Shown here piece after piece: positions 48,019 through 59,018 of a stretch of 64,000 nucleotides of DNA. Position numbers and translations under genes: made by a program. Below the pieces are notes generated by a model. The model saw only the letters and a program-made list of their open reading frames with translations. It ran no database searches and had not been told where the DNA came from. Origin of the DNA: Vanilla planifolia (lineage: Eukaryota; Streptophyta; Magnoliopsida; Asparagales; Orchidaceae). Positions within the stretch are counted from its first letter, which is position 1; each line of letters opens with the position of its first letter. The DNA is taken from NCBI GenBank assembly GCA_023846275.1, contig CM043878.1:9121501-9185500 (forward strand). Direction: 5' to 3'.

Positions 48019-49877
48019 AGAAGTGTGATTTATATGTGTAAATATAAGAAAAAAAGAAGAAAAAAAAGAGAAAAAAGTTGATACCACTTAGTGAACTGAT
48101 GTATCATAATAAAGAAAGAAAGTTGAAAAATAAGCCTCACCTTCTAAAACTTTGACCATCCATATAAGTTTAGAGTAAAAGAAGAGGGAGAGTGAGGAGA
48201 ACCCGATAAAAAGAGGGAAGGAGAAATGACGTTGGACAGGTGACAAACCATATTAATGAGCATCAAAGGGCATTAACTTACACATATTAGCAGCAAAAAA
48301 ATATAAAAGATAAATATGAGAAATCTAAAAAGGGCAATACATAAGAGATAAATATCTAAGGTAATATTACCCAAGAGACTAGGATCATGTAAGGAAGGAG
48401 CTCTGTATATTAAGGCCACAACCTCTTTCATGTGTAGAAACAAGATACTTGTAAATAATTTAATGACATCAATCTCAAATAAAAATAATTCTTTAATAAA
48501 GGTCACACTAACAAAGATTGAAAGTACTAAAAAGTTATACCAAATCATTATAGAGAAATTTGAAGTATTTAAAACTTGTATGCAAAGAGTCAATCCAAAA
48601 ATACTAAGAAACCAAATTTTAAGAAAAAAGAAAAGTAATAAATACCCAAGTTTGCATTTTAGAGTTATCGAGTAAGATGATGATAGCAAAAAATCTGAGT
48701 TAAACTATTAACAATGATATGAGAATGAAGAATCATATGGTTATGCTTACAGTGGTATGAAGATGTTATGATTGACTTAATAATAAATTTATGTGACATT
48801 TCACCACTTGTGTCTCCCTTCTCCTAATATGAGAGCCTTAACAAATCAACATGTTTAAGTTCTTATTGATCAACTTAACATCTCAATAAGATGCAATAGA
48901 GAAAGGAATAAAATTTTAATTAATGTTAAAATAATCTTCCATACATAAGGGTGGGTCTCCCCTTTTACAAAGAACCTAAGGGTATATTGGTAGTAGCATT
49001 TAAAATATAAAAACAATTCTTAAAAAATCTCAAGTTTGTCTACTATAAATTATTACTAAACAAGATTTTGAACTTTCTCCCTCTTTCTGAGCAGTTGTTG
49101 GGTGGAAGTCTTTCAATTACTATGGATCTAGGCCCATGCATCCATGACAAGCACCTAAATTTATGGGTCAAGTCAGCACCAACTTGAGCAAGTCAATGTC
49201 TAAAGGCCAATGTCGAGGTAAGGAATATGTGTGCTCTGGGGTCGTAGGAACCCGCAATGAACATTAGTGAATTGCACCCATAGATGGGTTGCATGAACTC
49301 ATGAGACTTGCATGTGGACATAATTTAAATGATCCCATGAGTGAACAAGGCTTGTAATGCGACCCAAGCGCTGGGTCAACAAAAACCAGTGAAAAATAGA
49401 CCTTATTGGCTACACGTGGATGGTCATGGCCTAAACAATGTCCATAAGTAATATTTGAGAACAATATACATTTTGGGATAAACATTTGTACCTACACGTG
49501 AAAAATAAATCATCGACTATATAAAAGCACTTGAGAGCACTCAACTAGGTTGTGTGCATCAAAAATCTTAAATAAAATTGGTGTTCTTACCAACCAATTC
49601 CTCCAAAAGAGAAAAACTCAAAGTTGATAAGTTAATTGTTTTATATCAACTCTTATAAATCTCCAACACGTCTATGTTTAATCTCTATAACTCTTCCCTT
49701 GTGATCTAAGCATTCTTAGTGTTTGGCCAACTTTTCTAATGAATAAGACACCTGTGATAACTCTGGTTTTTGGTTAATATAGTTTGATCATCTAGTACCT
49801 TTTTTATATGCCTACTCTTCTTACCATGATAGGTTGATGGACACTCAATTAAGGTTCACCCTTAAGGGATGTTGATG

Positions 49878-50066
49878 TTAGCTCAATTGACCCATTAGAA
49901 CCTTGATCAACTCCTTGGAAGCCACCAAATTTGAGACATTCAAGATATTGTGAATGCCATACTCATCTTGCAGCTCTAACATATATGCATTCAGCTTAAT
50001 ATTTGGTCTAATAACTATTTTTTGTAAGTGGTATATGTTTGTCTTTAAGGATTTCCTTAAGTTCAT
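49878..50066 (-). mobile_element. Possible Ty3/gypsy polyprotein C-terminal relic
   Basis: The - strand frame contains LNAYMLELQDEYGIHN followed by ILNVSNLVA. This resembles the C-terminal tail of gypsy polyproteins after integrase (NAY.L.LP...GI...FNV.DL). Nothing convincing extends it on either side, so it is a short fragment. The call rests on a single motif. Confidence 0.4.
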
Positions 50067-51899
50067 TTTAAAATTCTTATGAATGGTGATCCTTTATGAT
50101 AATAATTGGTATCTATGATTTCTACAAATAACTAAGCTTATTTAGTAAGCTTCATGCAAAAAAATAATACATATTGTCATTTAGTAAATCTAAACCATTA
50201 AAAATAATGATCCATTGCCACTTCTCACTTTATATAGTTATTAAGTTGTCTGATTCTATGAGGTGTATGATTTGATCAATAAACAATGTCATGTTCATAT
50301 AAGGTAGGCTTACAATGGACTTTTTCTGGTTGCATGATCTTATTTCCAAATTCTTTCAATTTAGCTTCCACGTTTTCTATTCCTATTAAGAGGTATTGAA
50401 GAGTCAATTGCATTTGGTCAATTTGGGGATTCTCCATGTTGTAATTCCTCTGATATCTTGTGCACACATATTATGCTTATTTTAAAAAAAAATCTCTTTC
50501 TCTTTCTGTAATAAAGCATTAATTACTAATAAATAAAGGAAAATATTAATTTAGCATTAAGTCATTAGTGTTGCATGCACTAGAAAAAATTATTGGAAAA
50601 TTTAGTAAAACAATTTGAAAGTCTATAACATCAAATTGGTATCGACATTTAGTTTTTAACTTTTCAAACTATCTAGTAATGGATTTTGTTTGATGAAATT
50701 GTACTGAACTTTACATTGGAAATTGGCATAGTATTTTTGCTACCCTTACTCATTTTGCTTTATTAGTGTTCTCAATTTTTGGTTTATTATCTCTCATTTA
50801 CTTGATAATTTGTATTTTAGAAGTATTTTATTATGTTTTATTAGATTATTCTAAGTAAGGCATGTCAATTAAGTTTACAGTTGCCTATTCAAAAATTCAA
50901 TATCACGATTACACCTATAATTGAGTTGTTGCAAGTAAGTCTTCCTATGAGCTTCACCGAACTCAAAGTTTCCTTCTTACCTTGGTTCCACTTGTTAAAA
51001 TTCCCAAATTAGAAAAAACCCATATTTTAACGTTTTGGAAACGCCTGATTAGACAATTCTCTTAAATTATCTTACAATAGTTTCCAATTCTCTTAAAATC
51101 TTTAAAACATGCTAAAAGTCTCCTTGTATAATCAAATCCTTCTTTTGATAGTTTTTAATTTAGATAATTTGTGTTCCTATCCATTCTCATCATTCAGTTT
51201 CCTCCGAATAAACAAAATTGCCCATTCACTGTACCATAACGCACAAAATTTCAATGAAGTGGATGCTTATAACACCTTAAAAGTGAGGACAAATATTTTA
51301 ATAAGTATTTAACAATTTTAATTTTACAAATATTTAAATTAATAAAAAATAGATATATTAATATCGAGTAATGATCATAAGAATGAAAGGCCAATTGCAT
51401 GAGATACAAAAAAACTTTAAAGTTGTTTTTAATTATTCAGATTTTTAATTATTTTTAAAACTTATAATATTTTATAAAAAAATATACATCACTAAAAGTA
51501 AGTAAAACACCTCAAAGAAGGGAAGTAGAAAAATCTAGTAAAAAAAATTAAAAATCTATGACATCAAATTGGTGAATACATTATTTTTTTATAAATTAAA
51601 ATAAAGGATTTGAAATTTGTAGGAACTTACAAGTTTTGGAAAAATAAATTAAATTCATCAAAATTTAAAGTTTATTGGAACTCATTTATGAGTTTGTTTA
51701 GTTTAAGTATTTTCTACTACAATTTAAAATTGATGCTTTGAAATAATGTGAGTTTTTTTAAAGATTACTTCCATTATTATTTTTAATTGAAGAAAGTTTT
51801 ATATTGCTTTCACTTTCTTAAAAAAGGTTTTCAAACTTTGTGCATGACAAAGAAGAAAAAGTGAAAAGAAAGGGAAAATGTGGTGCATAACCTAAGAAA

Positions 51900-53240
51900 A
51901 GTATGATAAGGTCACCATATAAGTGGTATTAGAACTGACCTTTTATTACTTTAATATGGTTCTAGGACAAACAAAATAATAACTAGTGAACTTTGTAACA
52001 TTGAGGACCAAAGAGGATAGGGAGTATATATTAGGTGATATCTCAAGAAGAAAATCACTAAACATAGAGCAAACTTAGTATGTTTTTTGAGTAGAAGGAT
52101 ACTAGGATAAATTTTTCTACATTGACTACTGAGGATGTAATTCTAGTATTTATATAAGATATCATTTTCTCCAAATGTCGAGGTATCTTTTGTGGGTATA
52201 ACCCAATTAGGTTAAGATGAGACGACTTAAAGAAACAATATCTCAACAAAATGAGGCTAAGATATGTATTTGATATAAAAGTTGACAATTTACTAGTTTG
52301 ATGTCGTTTAATGATGAACTAAACTAAGTATAATGAGCTTTGTAACCTTAAGATTATAGAGAATAAAGAGTAAATGTCAAATGATGTCTCAAGAGAGGAA
52401 TCACTGAACAATGAGTAACTTATGATAGATTTCTAAGTAAAGAGGCATAATGATGAATTATTTTATGTTAGTTATAGAGTTAGTGAGTTTGGTATTTATA
52501 TAAGATATCATAATCTTAAGATATTGAGTATATTTGAAAACAAAACCTATTTGGGTTAGGATGAAGTGACTCAAGAGAATAATATATTAATATAATGGAG
52601 TTAAGTGCAATATTTTGATCTGAAAAGTTGGGGTTTTGTCACATCGAGTCACCCCTTCCTAGCCCAAGCAGGTTTTGTCCTCTCAAAAGGGTTATTAACA
52701 TTTTAAGACTATGACATCTCACTTAAATACTATAATTATTCACTTATTAGCTAATAAGAGATAATTTATTCTTATACTCCACTTAAAATCCTTTTAAGAG
52801 CCACAACTTGCTTGCAATTTCTTTCTCGAGATATCACCTAGCATTTATTTCCTACCTTCTTTAGTCTTGAGTGTCATGGGTCCATTATCTTCTTCTTGGT
52901 TCATCCTTGAATTGCATGACTATTAGAAGGTTCACTCTAATACCAAATATGGAATCTCGATCTCATTATGATGAGGTATAGCCCCATTAGGTCACCATAT
53001 TCTAACTCAAATAGTTTTATTCTACTCAAAAAGGTTTTCAACATCTTAAGATCATGACATATCATTGAAACACCTGAATTACTCTTTTAGTAATTGATTT
53101 GGGACAATTCATCCTTATATGCTCCTTCTAAAAGCTGCAAGGAGCTACTCCTTGACTTATGTTTCGTCTCTTAGAACATTAGTTGATGTTTTCTCCCTAC
53201 CTTTATTCCTAGGTGTCACCTAACCCACTTTTTTGGGAAC
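51900..53240. mobile_element. Head-to-head array of a TRIM-like small LTR element (four units)
   Basis: Two direct units share the identical 20-mer gtatttatataagatatcat at 52146 and 52492 (period 346). Two further units lie in inverted orientation, with the matching segment at 52711 and 53054 (period 343). The polarity switch is near 52635. Terminal-repeat-like blocks are separated by tRNA-Met-type primer sites (tggtattagaac 51924-51935; tttgatataaaagtt near 52269; reverse complement ctctaatacca near 52937). A short interior follows (atgatgaactaaactaagta and neighbours), with a purine-rich stretch (accaaagaggatagggag) before the next repeat. No coding sequence is present. LTR, primer site, short interior and polypurine tract together fit a TRIM. 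Confidence 0.6.
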
Positions 53241-56129
53241 ATTAAAATCCATTATTATTTTGAAAATAAATTTTTAAAATTAAGACCAAAATCACATTTT
53301 TTAAAATACAAATAAGAAGTTACTTACAAAAATTATAATTCTTTCTTAAAAGAAAATTTCATATAATAGATACTTGTAGTTAAAATAAAATTATAATATT
53401 CTTCAATATTACTAATTTAGCCTATGTAACAACCTTTACTACATATGCATGCTCAAAGAACATATTTATCATAAAGTAATCATAATGCAATTATCTCCTT
53501 CGTAGCTCAAGCATATCTTATGTCAACATATTGGATTGCCCGTTAACTCAACAGACTATTTGTGAGCTACTGTAAAATACTCCTAAAAATTAATATATCA
53601 TCCACTAAGATACACTACTTAATGACTTAACATGTCATACATTATGCATTGGATGGCTAAGAGAACAATGAATATCTTTATTTCTTTTTCAAATTAATTC
53701 CTAACTTCAAATAGATCAAACCCTAGAACCCCATAATGGTTAATTATCATCAAACTTGTCAACTTAAACAATATCTCACTAATTTAACAACAAACCAAAC
53801 TTAAAGTTTCCAACAAAGTTCTTCTAACTAACTCTGCTACCAAAACATGCAAATATGAATCTTCTTGTAAGATTGGGTGAAGCTTAATAAAATATTTTAT
53901 AAAAATCACCTTCCTACTCTTTTGTTCTTTATTATAATACCTAAATCTATGAGATTTCTTTTTAGATCTTTCTAACTATAAGAACTAGTTCTCTTTCCCT
54001 GCTTTCCTTTATTTTTATTTTGTTATTTTTAGTTATAATACCTCTTGTAGAAAAAACTATAACAACTCCTTGATACTAATACTCTCCTCAGCTCAAATAT
54101 TTATATTGTTAAAAACTCCTTTTCTCTTGCTTAAAACTCTTATAACAATCAACTAAATTCTCTTTAGCCTCCAAGTAACAATTCCTAACTCCTTTTTTCT
54201 TCTTATGCAAGAAACCTAATGACTTCACTTTTTCTCTTTTTAACTATAAGTAGCTTAAGATACTAAACCAAACAAATTCCCAAAATACTATTCTTTAATT
54301 ACATCCAAAGTTTGTTATAATAGAATCAATTTTTTTAGACTTGTAACTCTAAAACTTCATACCTAATTAAATAGAATTTCAAAATTTATAAAACAATCAT
54401 TTTTAAATTTCTTATATAAAACTTTATCTAATCATATACTTAATTTTAAATTGTAAATTATTTTTGTATGTTGGCATATTTTACAAGACATAACAAAAAT
54501 ATTTCTATTTTATTTTGATATATTAAATTATCAAAATACTAATTTTATTATATAAACTACACATAATTTTTTATTACACATCTTATACAAAATAGAATTT
54601 TCAAGATATTATACTCTTGCTACACTTTTAAATACATCTAAACCTCTTTAAATTCAAACAATTTTTTTCAATCTACTAATAAATTACATAATTTTTTTAA
54701 TCTCTTTTTTTTCTTCCCAATCAAAATCTAATTGTAATGCATTTTTATTATTTGGATTTATCTCAATAAGGTCTTTTCTAATGTATTAAAAAACGTTTTG
54801 AATAGAACAACTTCTATTTTCTAGTACATGAATAACTTTTTTAAATTCAACATTCTCACTTTTGGACTTTGGCCATTAAATTGGTCTCAATAAAGGCTTT
54901 CCAATTTATTAATTGATTAGATTCAAGGATGTTCTTATGAGCAACTTGTTTATTACCTCCACACTTTTGTCCTTCATGAAATCCAACAACATTGATATGT
55001 TTAAAATATGAATTACTTTGGTTTTCGTTGCAATATTGGGCACAAATTGTTCTTAAAATGTAATCATAGTATTTAATTATTTACCCATTTACCTCAATTG
55101 ATTGGTTAGTATCTAAATGCTATTTGATTGCAATGAAATTACATTAAACTCGTCTCAATTTTTGTTTTCAAACTCACTAGGGCTATGGAATTTCCATTGT
55201 CTTTTATAGAAGATTTTTCTTATTGCTACCTGTGCTTGTCCAAAATAAATATCAAACTTTATCGTAAAAAACTCATTTATAATTTAATCTCATCTTATTT
55301 GTTCTTTAATAATCACAAATAAAAATTTAATATGCAAAAATTAAAAAAAACATAAAAAAGAAGATATCATGTTAATACAAAAGTTCTTACAAATGTTGTT
55401 TAAATACTCATGAAATATTTAGAAAACCAAAATAAGAAATGACATGCTCCAAACATATTGATTTCATTAGCATCAACTTATATAGGCAATGACAAAGATA
55501 TGAGATGTTGTTAGTTCATTTGGATTCACCCTTAAAGATAACATTTGTTCTCCTATATGTTATTTACTAAGCACTTTAGGATGAATTGTTGAGCTGATTA
55601 ATTAGCTAGTTAACATTCACTTATATCTACTTATAGCCTTGTCATTATATATTTACTGGTATCGATTATGGGCTTGATAAACTTGACTTTGTTACCTAAG
55701 GAGCAATTGACAATGCAATGTTCTAATGCATTGGTTTGACATGGCATGAAGACTTAGGAAATAAAAATGATCTTATAAATATGTATGAGGAAATAATGTA
55801 GACTTAGGCGAATGCTCAAATCTTTACACAGATGAGTATCATCTTGTTTTGGAATAAAGTAGATTAGACATGGGTCTAATTAATATAATGCTTGACCCTT
55901 TAAGCCTTAAATGATTATAACAACAAAGATATTGTCTCCTTACCAACTAAACATATACATAAAACAATGAACCTATATATAATAGGGAGCATTTTTTCCT
56001 TAGCTCAAACATTGACAACGACAATAAATCATGTCATTAGATTTTTTTTACACTTGTTTTTCTTTTTTATTTGTATAAAATCTCATTATTCGATGATATA
56101 TCCTTTTTATTATAAAAGATAACCTTATT
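53241..56129. other. Gene-free AT-rich region
   Basis: Very AT-rich with long T/A runs and no recognised exon, RNA gene or element. Confidence 0.55.
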
Positions 56130-56700
56130 TGTGACTTCCTGGACTCATTGTATTAAGATATTATCTCATTAGATTTCTTTTTCTTAACTTAAGTAGGTTT
56201 TACTCTTTACATGATAGATCTTTATACATAGTTACCAATCTTAAAATTTTTTTGATAATATATTTAACATTATAGGCCACTGACTTATACTTAGTTTATC
56301 TTCAATTAATAGAGGGTTGGTTTTGATACTAAATTGTGATATCCCAATCTCACTATGTCGAGATATCATCGTTTTGAATCACCCATTCCAATATAAGCAA
56401 GCTTTAACTTTCATAGAGACCCTTCTCGTATGGACACCTATCCAAAAAGTACTCCAAACTCATATGTTTAATCATGGAGTTTTTATGAGATCTTATGTAA
56501 ATTTGTTTCGATAACTAAAAATTTTAAGACTATGATATCTTATATATAAACAAAATTTTTCCCTTAGTAAAATTTATGCAATAATTCATTATAGTACCCA
56601 AGATGTCTTACACAATATTCATTATTTGATCAATGATTTCTTACCTTTAGAATATCATCCAACATTCACTTATTGTCCTCATTAGGTGTTAAATTAACGA
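56130..56700 (-). mobile_element. Second cluster of the TRIM-like element
   Basis: A partial unit (about 56140-56230, aacttaagtaggttttact) is followed by the same short interior (cttatacttagtttatc). A primer-site complement follows (ttttgatactaaatt, 56320-56334). The next terminal repeat starts tgtgatatcccaatctcact at 56335 and includes atgatatcttatatataaac at 56532. Orientation is - strand. Its terminus TGTGATAT.. is the best-preserved LTR end of the family. Confidence 0.55.
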
Positions 56701-58930
56701 TTCAAGAAATTAGGCCCTTACAAATAATAAGACAATATAATATACTCTAAATAGAGTGATGGATATCCTTTACCCCCTTTTTTTCACACTTTCTATAAGC
56801 AAATTGGGTTTGGTTAAATATGGCATTACCTATCCTTTCGTGTGTTGCTATGTTGCTTCTTCTTTTTTTAAAACCTTTTTTTAACTTTTAACCTTATATA
56901 AAACCATTAATGATCAAAATTGTATTTATAAATGTTTAATTTTTGAAAACCAAATGAAATAACATAAAAAATATTTATATGCCATCTCAAAAGTTAACAA
57001 ACTATCACAATGAATATAAAATACTAATATATATCTATTATCATATTATAAGATTAGAAAACTCTACATCTTTTATTATATAATAATGACAAACTAAGCA
57101 TTTATGATATAATAATGTAATGCATGTCTCTCTCAAAGCTCTTATGGAGTCTCACTCTTTGTTATTTAAAAATATTAGGCCATAAAGTAGAATGAGTTAA
57201 TTGACATTGAATTAATGGGTAAAAATGATATAATACATATGTAAAGTAGTAAAACTTTTGGGTTATGTCACATATTATACATAACTTATAAATAATGGAC
57301 AAGAAATATAAAAGTAAAATATATATTTCTTTAAAATTTCATCCCCTTTTCTTGTTAGAAGAAATAAATTAAATTTCTTTAATATTTTATTTACTTGTCC
57401 TTTTATTAATTTTCTAATTTTCTCATTATATTTTAATTCAAGAACATGGGCTTGATGCATTTTGTAAACTTTTTGAGCTCTAACCTTAGATTGTGCTACA
57501 AAACAAGATACACGTTATTAATAATTCCTTAGGCTTCACCTACGGATTAAGCTTTAGAACCATATATGCCTTATTGATATCCATCATCTTAATTTTTAAA
57601 ATCATAATCATGTTTCTTTTCATTAAACTATGATTTTTTTCTCTTTCTATATTTTCTTCTCCAATTCACTTATAACAATCAATTTAATTATATTACAAAA
57701 AGCCTCTTTTCTTTATCAACCATTAGGTGCTTTATTAACATACAATATATTGTAAAACAAAATGTGTCTCAAACATTTCATTATTTTCTACTTATACAAT
57801 ATAAGAAATAAAAATTAATTTTAGTACATAACAAGCAATACATCTTATCTATCATCCCTTAATTTTTCATAAGTAAATCTTAATTACTAATTGAGGTTAC
57901 TAAGCTTTCAAGTACCAATTTATTGATTATAGTGTTCTCGCATTAGAAAATTTCTTAATTGAACAATTACCCTTCACAAACTCATGCTCTTCTTATAATC
58001 TTTTGTCTAACTACTATTACTTAGGAATTTCTTTAAATTTTGTTATTATTTTCTTTATTCCTTCTTTTTTCTCCATTAACTTATCTTGGATTGGTTACAC
58101 AGTTATTTTTCTTTGATTTTTCCAAAAACCCTAATTGAAACTCTCCCATTTTGAAACCCTTGATCATGCTTCCCCTACATCTTTCAACTTCTCACTAGAC
58201 TCTCTTCAGTTCTTCAATCTTTCTTTTTCTACTGCTAATAGTTACATCGTCCTCTTCTTAGCATTTTTTATTACTTTGAATCATTTTTATTTTGTCTGGT
58301 AGGGAAATAAATTTTATAAAATAAATTAAAAATTTAATTAAAAATTAGGTATTAAAAAATTTTTAAAAATTTTTCTATCAAAATAATTCTAAAAAATTTG
58401 TCTATTAATTTCATTTTATTTTCTTTGATAAGTTCTACCTATTGGCTAATTTTTATATTTTATGTGTTTTTAGTATTTTAAGTAATCTATAAATAAAAAA
58501 TTATTATAATTATTATTTTATTATTATTTTATTATTATTTTAAAATCATTTTGCTTAAATTTTGTGACCATGGATTCTATTTTTCATGTCTAAATCTTTT
58601 TATATAACTTTATTGATTATGTGATATGCTTCAATTTCATAATTTTTTAAATTTATTTAATATTTTTAATAATTTTTAGAACATCTTAAGACTTATAACT
58701 TAGTTATTTAAGCTTATAAAGCTCTATTCATCCTTTTTATAGTTTATAGTTTAGACAATTCTAATATATGTTGAACACTAGTTGACCTCTAATCGAAGAA
58801 GACATGTCCTTCTTTCTTAACAAGTGGTTGACATATATAATTAAATAGTTCAATTTTAATTATATATTTTTTAAAATTTTTAAACCTTGCCCATAACAAT
58901 CGTACCCAATCCCAAGCATTTATAGGCTTA
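56701..58930. other. Gene-free AT-rich region upstream of the ARC3-like gene
   Basis: Strongly AT-rich throughout. GC content rises sharply only at about 58.93 kb, where the next gene's leader begins. No feature recognised. Confidence 0.55.
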
Positions 58931-58949
58931 GTTCAAGAGGCGTAAAAAA

Positions 58950-58964
58950 ATGCTTCACGAGTAG
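58950..58964 (+). promoter_or_regulatory. Possible four-codon upstream ORF before the ARC3-like start
   Basis: ATG CTT CAC GAG TAG lies 54 nt before the chosen start at 59019, in the GC-rich leader. It would matter only if it lies within the transcript. Confidence 0.25.
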
Positions 58965-59018
58965 AGGCTATCCTGAGCAGTCGAGGTCCGCTTGATCTCG
59001 TCTCTCCCACCACCATCG

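Noticed and set aside
48273..48689. 138-codon hydrophobic frame on the - strand
   Set aside because: T-rich composition gives artificial Leu/Phe/Ile strings. There are no conserved motifs or splice context.
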